Of a stretch of 64,000 bases of DNA, positions 17,996-25,936 are shown piece after piece (within the stretch, counting starts at the first letter, position 1; each line of letters begins with the position of its first letter). Both the position numbers and the translations under genes were made by a program. Below the pieces are notes generated by a model. That model searched no databases, had not been told where the DNA came from, and saw only the letters and a program-made list of their open reading frames with translations. The DNA is taken from contig NZ_AEYE02000011.1 in NCBI RefSeq assembly GCF_000298315.2, positions 186,001-250,000 on the forward strand, written 5' to 3'. The DNA comes from Rhizobium grahamii CCGE 502 (GTDB lineage: Bacteria > Pseudomonadota > Alphaproteobacteria > Rhizobiales > Rhizobiaceae).

Positions 17996-18217
17996 ATGCG
18001 CTTGAAAATGCTTACGGGCCTGTCTGGTCCGCTATTCAACCTCGCCCCTGGCGATGAACATGATTTCGAAGCGGACGAAGCCGAGCGCCTGAAGGCTGCT
18101 GGTTACGCCGTTGATGCCGAGCCCGAAGTCAAGGCGCCGGCGAAGAAGAAGGGCAAGGCCGATGTGGTATCCGACAACGATAGTGGATCCGGCATCGACG
18201 GAGCCGGTCAGTCTTGA
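17996..18217 (+). CDS. Small head protein, unknown
   Basis: This 73-residue protein has KMLTGLSGPLFNLAPGDEHDF and EAERLKAAGYA at the N-terminus and a Lys/Ala and Gly/Ser-rich disordered tail. GGAGG precedes the start. Proteins of this shape often lie between capsid and connector genes; a minor head role is a guess. It overlaps the next gene by 56 bases. Confidence 0.55.
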   Translation: MRLKMLTGLSGPLFNLAPGDEHDFEADEAERLKAAGYAVDAEPEVKAPAKKKGKADVVSDNDSGSGIDGAGQS

Positions 18218-18704
18218 TGAAGTAAAGCGGCGGTTGCGCGTCGGTTTTTCCGATGAGGATGCGGACATCCAATTGATGATCGCATCGGCTCGCGACCACG
18301 CTGAGAAATACTGCAATATCACGCTTGCAGAACAGACGGTCGAGATGAAGTGCGACTGCTGGGCAGATCTGGCCCGGATGCCGGTAGCGCCGCTGATGAG
18401 CGTGGCGAGCATCGCTTATGTCGACACTGAAGGCGCTCCGCAGACTGTGGACGCGGCGGTCTACGAGCTCCGCCTCGATGGCCTGGAGCCATCCATTGTC
18501 CTCGCTTACGGCAAGCGGTGGCCGGTTGTCCGGACTGGCTCTCGTATCACGGTGACAGCGGTTGCTGGCTACGAGGACGCGCCGGCTGCCGTGAAGCATG
18601 CAATCTTGCTGTACATCGCTGACGCCTACGAGACGCGCGAGAACTCGCAAGAAGATGATTGGAGCGCTTTCGACGCTCTGCTTTCCAACTACAGGCGCGG
18701 CTAG
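18162..18704 (+). CDS. Head-tail connector protein (gp6-like)
   Basis: This 180-residue helical protein should form the ring below the portal. The pattern SLDEVKRRLRVGFSDEDADIQLMIASARDHAEKY is typical of HK97 gp6-like connectors, and AAVKHAILLYIADAYETREN closes the domain. I chose ATG 18162 (MWYPTTIVDPAS) over an Arg-rich upstream extension. Confidence 0.85.
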   Translation: MWYPTTIVDPASTEPVSLDEVKRRLRVGFSDEDADIQLMIASARDHAEKYCNITLAEQTVEMKCDCWADLARMPVAPLMSVASIAYVDTEGAPQTVDAAVYELRLDGLEPSIVLAYGKRWPVVRTGSRITVTAVAGYEDAPAAVKHAILLYIADAYETRENSQEDDWSAFDALLSNYRRG

Positions 18705-18723
18705 AGCCGCAGAAGGATAACCG

Positions 18724-19149
18724 ATGGCGGATATTTCTATTACGGCCAGCGCCGTGGTTGCCGGGAACGGCGCCGCAAAGAAGACTGGGACCGCTGGTGC
18801 TGCCATTGCAGCAGGCGATATTGTCTATCTCGACACCGTGACCACGGGCAAATGGCAACTGGCCGATAGCGACTCGGCATCAGCAGAAGCACGAGGCCAG
18901 ACGGCCAATCTCGGCGTGGCCCTCAATAGCGCGGCTGCAAACCAACCGGTTGTCGTCCTCGTGAGCGGCCCTGTCACCCTCGGCGCAGTGCTGACTGCCG
19001 GCGTTGCCTATTACCTTTCGGACACTCCCGGTAAGCTCTGCCCCGTCGCAGACATCACCGGTGGCGACTATTACACACTGATAGGCCTCGCGGCGTCTAC
19101 GAGCGTTCTTAACGTCGACCCCCAATACTCCGGCGTAGCGAGCCCGTAA
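18724..19149 (+). CDS. Probable capsid decoration/cement protein
   Basis: This 141-residue protein is rich in Ala, Gly, Thr and Val, predicted all-beta, with AAGDIVYLDT and LGVALNSAAANQPVVVLVSGPV. Such proteins in head modules are often capsid cement (DUF2190-like). The position, between connector and head-closure genes, supports a virion role. Confidence 0.55.
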   Translation: MADISITASAVVAGNGAAKKTGTAGAAIAAGDIVYLDTVTTGKWQLADSDSASAEARGQTANLGVALNSAAANQPVVVLVSGPVTLGAVLTAGVAYYLSDTPGKLCPVADITGGDYYTLIGLAASTSVLNVDPQYSGVASP

Positions 19150-19150
19150 C

Positions 19151-19486
19151 ATGGGGGCTGGCGCGCTTAAAGAACGCGTCTCTTTTGCCGTTCGAAGCCA
19201 GCAAGATGACGGATACGGCAACACCGTATCCGGCTTTGCCGAGCAATTTCAGGACGCGGCAGAATATACGCACCTCCGCGGCGGCGAGACAGTCATCGCA
19301 GCCCGCCTTGAGAACAAACACCCGCAGGTTATTCGCGTGCGCGCATCAACGGCTACGCGACAAGTGACCCCCGACTGGCGAATCACCGATGTGCGGACGG
19401 CAATTCAATACGCGGTTCGGGACGTGACGGCATCAACCGATCGAAAGTGGATCGACTTCCTTTGCGAGCGCGGAGTGGTTGCCTGA
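19151..19486 (+). CDS. Head closure / head-tail adaptor protein
   Basis: This 111-residue protein has the phage head-tail adaptor pattern: LKERVSFAVRSQQDDGYGN, a central RGGETVIAARLENKHP, and DWRITDVRTAIQYAVRDV. It closes the filled head before tail attachment. Its stop overlaps the next start (TGATG). Confidence 0.85.
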   Translation: MGAGALKERVSFAVRSQQDDGYGNTVSGFAEQFQDAAEYTHLRGGETVIAARLENKHPQVIRVRASTATRQVTPDWRITDVRTAIQYAVRDVTASTDRKWIDFLCERGVVA

Positions 19487-19980
19487 TGGTCAAAGGCGTT
19501 GGCGATCTAAAGAAAACCATCGCCGCCTTGCCAAAAAGGGTAGAGGCGTCGGCGCGAACCGCCATGGAGAAGGGTGCGGAAGAACTCGTCGCAATGATGA
19601 AGCGCCTTTGTCCTGTTGATGACGGCGACCTTCGAGATTCTATCGGATGGTCATGGGGCAACGCACCAGCAGGCTCGAAAGTCCTGGCGCAGAGTGATCC
19701 TGACGAGCGTGGTTTGAAAATCACGGTCTACGCCGGCAACGAAAAGGCGTTTTTTTACGCGGCCTTTGTGGAGTTTGGTACTGCGCCGCACAATGTGGCG
19801 CAAGGCGGCGGGAACAAAAGCTTCTCGGGGACAGCAAACGCCCATCCCGGAAGTCCGGCCCATCCGTTTTTCTTCCCTTCGTATCGTTCGCTTCGAAAGC
19901 GCATCAAGTCGCGGATTTCGCGCGAGATGAAGAAGGCTATCAAGTTCGTTGGGCCGGTGACGGAAGCAGAGGCTGATTAG
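19486..19980 (+). CDS. Tail completion protein, HK97 gp10 family
   Basis: This 164-residue protein has the gp10-like pattern: LCPVDDGDLRDSIGWSW, FYAAFVEFGTAPH, and HPGSPAHPFFFPSYRS. The tail of the protein is basic. ATG 19486 overlaps the preceding TGA. Confidence 0.88.
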   Translation: MVKGVGDLKKTIAALPKRVEASARTAMEKGAEELVAMMKRLCPVDDGDLRDSIGWSWGNAPAGSKVLAQSDPDERGLKITVYAGNEKAFFYAAFVEFGTAPHNVAQGGGNKSFSGTANAHPGSPAHPFFFPSYRSLRKRIKSRISREMKKAIKFVGPVTEAEAD

Positions 19981-19981
19981 C

Positions 19982-20395
19982 ATGGGTCCATCAATCGAAC
20001 TTCAGAAGCTCCTATACGACACATTGCGAGCTAACACTGCCATCATGGCAGTAGTGGGCGGCGTGTATGACAGGGTGCCAACGTCGCCTTACGGCACGAA
20101 GAACGCCTACATTAGCTTCGGGCCATCCGACGTTGTCGACGACACCGCTGATTGTGTGACGTCTGGCATCCACTCGTTTCAATTGGACGTGTGGAGCAAG
20201 GCCGTCGGCCAGGTGGAGGCCAAGACGATTGTCGACCTCATCTATCGCGCACTTCATGAGCAAGAGCTTGTCCTAACTGACAACGCACTCGCCGAGATCC
20301 GCGTTGATTTCAGGCGTGTATTTACCGATTCCGATGGGCTCACCACCCACGGCGTTGCGTCGGTTACAGCCACCATCGAAGAGCCTGAAGAATGA
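19982..20395 (+). CDS. Tail terminator protein, DUF3168-like
   Basis: This 137-residue protein has LQKLLYDTLRANTAIMAVVGGVYDRVP, YISFGPSDVVDD and FQLDVWSKAVGQVEAKTIVDLI, the DUF3168 pattern. Members cap the tail tube at the head-proximal end. It is ATGA-coupled to the next gene. Confidence 0.87.
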   Translation: MGPSIELQKLLYDTLRANTAIMAVVGGVYDRVPTSPYGTKNAYISFGPSDVVDDTADCVTSGIHSFQLDVWSKAVGQVEAKTIVDLIYRALHEQELVLTDNALAEIRVDFRRVFTDSDGLTTHGVASVTATIEEPEE

Positions 20396-20589
20396 TTGGC
20401 GAGACCATGGCATGGATGGTTGTCCAGCAGGAAGTCAACTGGAGTCGGCCAAAATCGAAGCTCAGCTTCAATGCTAAACCAAAACCGGAGCCCCAAAGCT
20501 TCCCGCATGACTTTGTCGACTATGCCGTTTCGATCGGCCGAGCGACAAAGGTGAAGCCGCTCAAGCGGCAAGCGAAATCGGGCGAGTAG
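20392..20589 (+). CDS. Small tail-module protein, unknown
   Basis: This 65-residue Lys/Pro-rich protein (RPKSKLSFNAKPKPEPQSF) overlaps the DUF3168 gene by the ATGA tetranucleotide. I do not recognise it. Confidence 0.5.
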   Translation: MIGETMAWMVVQQEVNWSRPKSKLSFNAKPKPEPQSFPHDFVDYAVSIGRATKVKPLKRQAKSGE

Positions 20590-20600
20590 CCCTGACAATG

Positions 20601-20622
20601 GCCGCCAGCGAGCGGCTTTTTT
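20601..20622 (+). terminator. Hairpin and T-run before tail tube gene
   Basis: GCCGC (20601-20605) and GCGGC (20612-20616) are followed by six T, then ATTGGAGAA. The same TTTTTTATTGGAGAA block precedes the capsid gene. Confidence 0.6.
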
Positions 20623-20635
20623 ATTGGAGAAACCA

Positions 20636-21082
20636 ATGACCAGAGCGGCTACCGCTAATTTTCATCAGATGGTCCTCGAGATCGAAATGACTGCCGGTAG
20701 CGGCGTCTACTCGCGCCTCTGCGGCCTTACTTCGCGTGGCATCAATCGCCAGTCCAACATGTCGACTTCGGAAGTTCCCGACTGTGATGATGAATCGCTG
20801 CCAGCAGCCGTTGAGCGCGCTGTCCAGTCTCAAGAAGTCACGATTTCCGGCTCTGGCGTTTGGGCCAACCAGTCGCATGAGGTCATGCTTGACTGGTGGT
20901 ATTCCGGCGCGACCAAGAGTGTTCGCGTCCAGCACGTCAACGCTGCTAGCGGTGACACCGAATACGAGACCGGCAATGCCTACCTCGTTTCGATCTCGAA
21001 CCAGGCTGAGCGCGGCACGAAGGTCACGGCTGAAATCGAAGTTCAGTTCGACGGCATCCCGACCAGGACGGCTAAAGCCTAA
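20636..21082 (+). CDS. Major tail tube protein
   Basis: This 148-residue protein is predicted all-beta, with SGVYSRLCGLTSRGINRQSN, EVPDCDDESLPAAVERAV and a central SGSGVWANQSHEVMLDWW. This fits the siphoviral tube proteins found in GTA-like tail modules. Its position between the DUF3168 and chaperone genes is diagnostic. ATG 20636 is chosen over an upstream start inside the terminator region. Confidence 0.82.
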   Translation: MTRAATANFHQMVLEIEMTAGSGVYSRLCGLTSRGINRQSNMSTSEVPDCDDESLPAAVERAVQSQEVTISGSGVWANQSHEVMLDWWYSGATKSVRVQHVNAASGDTEYETGNAYLVSISNQAERGTKVTAEIEVQFDGIPTRTAKA

Positions 21083-21435
21083 TGCGCGGCGCAGAGGAGA
21101 TCGTTTGGCCAGGCGGGGAGCACTCTTTCCGCCTGGGCATTGGCGAGTTGCGCGCGATCGAGCAGCGCAGCGACGCCGGTTGTGCCGTTGTCATGATGCG
21201 GCTTTTGTCTTCTCAATGGAAGATAGACGACGTGGTCGGGCCAATCAGGCTTGGTCTTGTAGGTGGCGGGATGCCGGAGCGCGACGCGCAGAGGGCGGTT
21301 GAGGCTGCTCTCGACGTTGCGAGCCCCTATGCACTTGCCGTTACCGCGGCAGAAATCATCAGACGCTTCATTATGTGGGAAACGGACGATCAGCCGGGGG
21401 AGCCCGCAGCGGGGATAGCGGCGGAAAGCAACTAG
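21082..21435 (+). CDS. Tail assembly chaperone, GTA family type
   Basis: This 117-residue protein reads EEIVWPGGEHSFRLGIGELRAIEQRSDAG and later ASPYALAVTAAEIIRRFIM. This is the pattern of gene-transfer-agent-family proteins that lie between tube and tape measure and help assemble the tape. The stop lies inside the next reading frame. Confidence 0.82.
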   Translation: MRGAEEIVWPGGEHSFRLGIGELRAIEQRSDAGCAVVMMRLLSSQWKIDDVVGPIRLGLVGGGMPERDAQRAVEAALDVASPYALAVTAAEIIRRFIMWETDDQPGEPAAGIAAESN

Positions 21436-21644
21436 ACCCGCTTCCAAACGGCAAGACCCGCTGGTCGTCTTACTACGGCGCTGGAGCGGTCGTTGGCTAT
21501 TCGCCACGCGATATCGACGACATGACGCTCTGGGAATTCGCCTGCTGCATGGAAGGCTATCGCAAAGCCCACGCAAGCGAAGAAGAAGCGCCGCCCGCCA
21601 TGACTGATGACATCGCTGCGGATCTTGGGATTGAGGGTTTCTAA
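21375..21644 (+). CDS. Second tail assembly chaperone, possibly made by frameshifting
   Basis: The conserved part is WSSYYGAGAVVGYSPRDIDD followed by MTLWEFACCMEGYRKAH, typical of small tail-assembly chaperones. The 5' part (from ATG 21375) lies inside the previous gene and looks unlike a domain. The product may instead be a -1 frameshift extension of the upstream chaperone, or start at ATG 21522. I found no canonical slippery heptamer before the upstream stop. The end abuts the tape measure gene. Confidence 0.7.
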   Translation: MGNGRSAGGARSGDSGGKQLDPLPNGKTRWSSYYGAGAVVGYSPRDIDDMTLWEFACCMEGYRKAHASEEEAPPAMTDDIAADLGIEGF

Positions 21645-24254
21645 ATGGCTGCCTCTGGTGACGATACCGCTCGCCTGCTTGTCTCCATTGAGGCGACAAC
21701 GAAGAAGTTCGAAAAACAGCTTGCTTCGATCGCCAAAACCGCTGGCGATACAGCGAGCGGTATCGAGAACAAGTTCAAGAAGGCCAACGACAACGTTGCT
21801 GGCAGCTTCGATAGCGGCGGCAAGCGGGTTGTCCAGTCTCTGGGCGCACAGCGCGCTGCGATTTCGAACCTTTCGTTTCAGTTGAACGATATCGCGATGG
21901 GACTTGCCTCCGGCACGTCACCATTCACGATCATGGTCCAGCAGGGCAGCCAGGTATCGCAGGCCCTGCAAGGCAGCGGTGGGCTCTTGGGGGCGCTGAA
22001 AACCGTCGGTGGCGCGTTCGCCCAGATGGTCAACCCTGTATCTCTGGCGTCGTTTGCTCTCATCGGGCTCACGGGCGCTGCGGTCCAGTATTTGACGACC
22101 CTGAAGTCCGACGTCCCCGACACTGACAAGCTCCTGAAGGCCCACGCCGAGGTAATTAAGTCATTTGACGATGCCTGGGGCATAGCGGAAAAGGGGGTAA
22201 AAAAATACTCCGACTCTGTTCAGCAGGTTGAGCTCCAGAAGCTTCGAGACAAGTTCGGAAGCCTACAGAAGGCTATCCAGGCGGCCGGCAAAGACCTGTC
22301 GTCGGACATTCTCAGTGTGCCAGCCAGTGAGTTTGGCGGGGCAACCCAGACTGTTCTGGACTTCCAGCACGCGCTTTCCCTTCTGAGCCAAGATGTTCCC
22401 GATTTCCGGCAGTTCTCGATCGAGATGGCGAAGATCGAAGGAATGACCGGGATCCCCGATAATATCAGGGAGCTTGCAAAGCAGGTTCGCCTCTCGGCTC
22501 AGGAATCCATTCCGCTCCAGGAAGCGATCGAGGGCACGCAAAAGCGCCTCAAGGACGTCTATCTAACCGGCCAGCAGGCCAAGGACGCATTTGCAGCCCT
22601 TACTGCCTCGGCGATTGGCCTTGGCGCAAACGGCGGCGGCGCTATCAGCGATGTTGCCAACAAAATCAAGACAGAGCTCATTCCCGCTATGGGCAAGGCG
22701 CTCGAGCAGGTCGGTGAATACGCCAAGAACCTGAACGGACTGCAGGATCAGATCAACAAATCTGGACCGTTGGGCCGCCTGTCACCGCTCTTTTCCGGGG
22801 GCGGCAAGTTCATGAACGGCATGGAGGCCAGCAACTTCGACTTTAACGAGGCACAACTCGACGAAGTCGGCAAGTCGGCCGCAGCCAAGCTGATCCGGTC
22901 GTTCGAGGGCTTCATCACCAACGCCAAGTGGGACGTTAACGCGTTCCGCGTTGGCTTTGGCAGTGACACAGCCACGCGCGCCAATGGCGTTATCGAGAAG
23001 GTCACCAAGGATACCGTCGTCACACTAGACGAGGCACAAAGAGACCTCTCTCGCCGTATCGTCGAGTTTCAAGACGGAATCCAGAAGGCGATCGGCATTG
23101 AGACGTGGAAGAGCCTGTCGGACGGCCAGCAGGCCGCGCTGACATCGATCGCCTACAACTACGGCTCTCTTCCTGACTCGATCGTCAAGGCGATCCAGGA
23201 TGGCGGCGGACCCGAGAAGGTGGCAAAGGCGATCGCATCGCTCACCTCTAATCCGGGACGACGCAAGGAAGAGGCCCAAAGCTTCCTGTCCGGCACGGGG
23301 ATCTCGCTTTCTGACGCTGGCATTGTGTCCAGCAACAAGAAGACGCCCGACCAGTTGTTCCAAGGCGACGTCGCCGAGGTCCAGAAGCGCATCGACGTTC
23401 TTAACGCCGAGTACGCTGCACAGGCAAAGCTAAACCCGCTTATCAACGACTATGGCTTTGCTGTCGAAAAAGCTAAGATTCAGGCGCAGTTGCTGGCTGA
23501 AGCTCAGAAAGCAGGTGTGGCTGTTACGCCGGAACTCGCGGCGAGTATCGATGCTCTCGCGACAAACTATGCCAAGGCATCGTCGGCTAGTGAGGGATTG
23601 AAGGTTTCTCAGGAGCAGCTGCGCAAGTCCGCTGAAGAGTTCCGCGATCTTGGTCGTGATGTGGTCGGCGGATTTATCTCCGATCTTCGCAGTGGCAAAT
23701 CAGCTGCCGAAGCACTGGCCGGCGCGCTGGATAAGGTTGTCGACAAGCTCATCGATGTCGGCCTGAACGCCGTGTTCGGCACGGGCGGAAGCGGTGGCGG
23801 TGGCCTCCTCGGCGGCTTGCTTGGTGGGGGTGGAGCAGGCGGCCTTCTCGGCGGCATGCTGATACCCGGCATTCTGCACTCCGGCGGCGTCGCCGGATCT
23901 GACGGCTACAGCCACGGTCGCTCGGTTTCGCCGTCCGTTTTCGGCGGTGCCAAACGATACCACAAAGGTGGCGTCGCAGGCCTGCAGCCTGGTGAGGTTC
24001 CGGCCATTCTTCAGCGAGGCGAGGTTGTCCTCCCTCGCGGCACGAAGATGGGTGGCGGACAGTCTGCAGTCCACGTCACCGTTGGCGTCGATGTCGACGG
24101 AAGCGGCAACTTAATGCCGTTCGTCAAGTCGGTGAGCCAGCAGACAGTGACCGAGGCCAGCCCGAAGATCGTATCTGCTGCCAATCAGCAAGTCGTTCCA
24201 ACGATGGCCAAGTACCAGAACAATACGGCAGGGGGCGACTACCGAAATGGTTGA
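21645..24254 (+). CDS. Tape measure protein with embedded lysozyme-like domain
   Basis: This 869-residue protein sets tail length and probably opens the wall during injection. Residues 1-150 have the lambda-GpH/TMP N-terminal pattern (LSFQLNDIAMGLASGTSPFTIMVQQG) and a hydrophobic stretch. About 405-545 resembles GH24 lysozyme: SFEGF holds the catalytic-type Glu, an Asp follows after eight residues, and QQAALTSIAYNYGSLPDSIV matches the C-terminal lobe; the usual Thr is Val. A Gly-rich membrane-like segment (about 705-740) precedes the C-terminal region. Confidence 0.9.
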   Translation: MAASGDDTARLLVSIEATTKKFEKQLASIAKTAGDTASGIENKFKKANDNVAGSFDSGGKRVVQSLGAQRAAISNLSFQLNDIAMGLASGTSPFTIMVQQGSQVSQALQGSGGLLGALKTVGGAFAQMVNPVSLASFALIGLTGAAVQYLTTLKSDVPDTDKLLKAHAEVIKSFDDAWGIAEKGVKKYSDSVQQVELQKLRDKFGSLQKAIQAAGKDLSSDILSVPASEFGGATQTVLDFQHALSLLSQDVPDFRQFSIEMAKIEGMTGIPDNIRELAKQVRLSAQESIPLQEAIEGTQKRLKDVYLTGQQAKDAFAALTASAIGLGANGGGAISDVANKIKTELIPAMGKALEQVGEYAKNLNGLQDQINKSGPLGRLSPLFSGGGKFMNGMEASNFDFNEAQLDEVGKSAAAKLIRSFEGFITNAKWDVNAFRVGFGSDTATRANGVIEKVTKDTVVTLDEAQRDLSRRIVEFQDGIQKAIGIETWKSLSDGQQAALTSIAYNYGSLPDSIVKAIQDGGGPEKVAKAIASLTSNPGRRKEEAQSFLSGTGISLSDAGIVSSNKKTPDQLFQGDVAEVQKRIDVLNAEYAAQAKLNPLINDYGFAVEKAKIQAQLLAEAQKAGVAVTPELAASIDALATNYAKASSASEGLKVSQEQLRKSAEEFRDLGRDVVGGFISDLRSGKSAAEALAGALDKVVDKLIDVGLNAVFGTGGSGGGGLLGGLLGGGGAGGLLGGMLIPGILHSGGVAGSDGYSHGRSVSPSVFGGAKRYHKGGVAGLQPGEVPAILQRGEVVLPRGTKMGGGQSAVHVTVGVDVDGSGNLMPFVKSVSQQTVTEASPKIVSAANQQVVPTMAKYQNNTAGGDYRNG

Positions 24255-24969
24255 CATCGTACATTGGCCGTTTTGCCTTCTCACGCCACGACAGGTGCAG
24301 GCGAATGTTGTCGCCTTCACCCGGTCGGGCGGCAAGTCACTAGGCGGGGTCGAGCCCGTCACCCGGACGGACTTGGGCTATTGGCAGATCGACTACGGAA
24401 GTATCGCGATGCGGAATCGCTACCGCGATCAGTGGCAAGCCTGGCAGGCTATCAGGTCAAAGCTTGGCGGCCGCTCAGGACTGATTGCTGTGCGCGTTCC
24501 TTCCAGTCTGTCGGCGCCATATGTTTCAGGAAAATTTGAGCAAATGGACGAAGTCACCCATGGCGATAATTCGTTGTTTGACGATGACACCGACTATGTG
24601 CAGGGAGCCATCTCGGTCGTAACCACGGAGATTGCTCCGATCGGGTCGACTGAGATCAAACTACGCATCATCAATGCGGCTTCTGACCTCGTCGGCGTCA
24701 GGTTCTCGTTCAATTACGCGCTCTATGAGACTGGACCTGTCACCGATATCACAGGCGACGTTTGGACAGTGTCTATCTCGCCGTCCGTCCGCGAAGTTAT
24801 ACCGGTCGGTTCCACGCTCGAGTTCGACCAGCCGACGTGCCTCTGCCACCTCGCTGAGGACCGCGGCATGGATGTTACCCAAGACGCCATAGGCAAGAAC
24901 GCCAGCCCGAACGTCAGTTTCATCGAAGCGACTGACTATTGGAACCAGCTGACGCTGGGTCTGGTCTAG
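24247..24969 (+). CDS. Distal tail-like protein
   Basis: This 240-residue protein lies where GTA-type tails encode the distal tail component. It begins VDIVHWPFCLLTPRQVQANVV, has LGYWQIDYGSIAMRNRYRDQWQAWQAI, and ends SFIEATDYWNQLTLGLV. The fold appears mostly beta. The gene overlaps the tape measure by eight bases. The assignment rests on position and general pattern. Confidence 0.65.
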   Translation: MVDIVHWPFCLLTPRQVQANVVAFTRSGGKSLGGVEPVTRTDLGYWQIDYGSIAMRNRYRDQWQAWQAIRSKLGGRSGLIAVRVPSSLSAPYVSGKFEQMDEVTHGDNSLFDDDTDYVQGAISVVTTEIAPIGSTEIKLRIINAASDLVGVRFSFNYALYETGPVTDITGDVWTVSISPSVREVIPVGSTLEFDQPTCLCHLAEDRGMDVTQDAIGKNASPNVSFIEATDYWNQLTLGLV

Positions 24970-24977
24970 GAGATCCA

Positions 24978-25544
24978 ATGGCTAGTCTAAGAGTTCTGTG
25001 TCAGGTGGATCTCCCATCTGGCACAATCCGCTTTTGGGATGGGTCAGGCGGCCCTTTCGTCGACGCAGACGGTGAAATCTATCGATCCTGCGTTCTGACG
25101 GAAGATGCACTGGCTCAAATCGAGGCAGCGATTAACGCCGAAGCGTTCACGCTCTCGCTGGTGCTTTCTGGCATCGACGTTGATACGTCCAACAAGGTCT
25201 GGGAGGACTATCAGGCTGGTAATATCGTCGGCTCGCCGTTCCGTATCCTCCTGCAGAAATGCGACGATAGAGAGCAGCCAGTCGGCAATCCAATCACCAA
25301 GTTCACCGGCACCGTTTCCAACCTCAATTTCGTTGATCAGGCCAGCGACACTGGCATCAACTCCACCATTCAAGTCGATGTTGCCAACCGTTTCACCTTG
25401 CGGTCAGTAACCAACGGCTCGGTTCTGTCCGATGTCGACCAGCGGGCTAGAGCGAAGGTTCTCAATCCTGCCTTGGCAGACGATCGCTTCTGCGAGCGCA
25501 TCCCGGGGCTCAAGGATCGCACGATCAGATGGCCGAATTGGTAG
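24978..25544 (+). CDS. Tail hub protein, DUF2163-like
   Basis: This 188-residue protein begins MASLRVLCQVDLPSGTIRFWDG and has YRSCVLTEDALAQIEAAINAEA and ISVVL-like strands. It corresponds in position to the GTA gp13/DUF2163 hub. ATG 24978 lies after GGAGATC. It overlaps the following gene by 16 bases. Confidence 0.7.
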   Translation: MASLRVLCQVDLPSGTIRFWDGSGGPFVDADGEIYRSCVLTEDALAQIEAAINAEAFTLSLVLSGIDVDTSNKVWEDYQAGNIVGSPFRILLQKCDDREQPVGNPITKFTGTVSNLNFVDQASDTGINSTIQVDVANRFTLRSVTNGSVLSDVDQRARAKVLNPALADDRFCERIPGLKDRTIRWPNW

Positions 25545-25936
25545 CGGAGAAGCTTGCGGCCTTCCTAGCCACTCAATCCGTTCGCCCATGGCAGCCCGGC
25601 ACCGTCGATTGCTGCCTGTTTCTAGCCGATTGGGCCGTCTGGATCGGCCACCGTGATCCAGCCGCTCACCTGCGCGGCATGTATGACAGCGACGACGGCT
25701 TCCGTGCCATCATTGCTGCCCACCAAGGCGTTGTTCCAGTGGTCTCGCAGTGCGTTGCCAACATCAACGGGAAGCGCGTCCAGCGGCCGTCCTGCGGCAG
25801 CGTTGGTGTCATCGGATCACCAGCCAACATCAACCGCCAGTGGGGCGCCATCTTCGACGGCGAACGATGGCTCATTCGGTTTCGTGACGAAGTCGGGCCG
25901 ATTGTCGCTCGCCCGCTGGCCATCTGGAAAATTTAA
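25529..25936 (+). CDS. Tail-associated peptidase-like protein (DUF6950/NlpC-like)
   Basis: This 135-residue protein has PWQPGTVDCCLFLADWAVWIG, with the Cys in the place of the NlpC/P60 nucleophile, and CGSVGVIG further on. Its place between the DUF2163-like and tip-protein genes equals that of the GTA cell-wall peptidase. A catalytic His is less clear, so it may be structural. Confidence 0.75.
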   Translation: MAELVAEKLAAFLATQSVRPWQPGTVDCCLFLADWAVWIGHRDPAAHLRGMYDSDDGFRAIIAAHQGVVPVVSQCVANINGKRVQRPSCGSVGVIGSPANINRQWGAIFDGERWLIRFRDEVGPIVARPLAIWKI

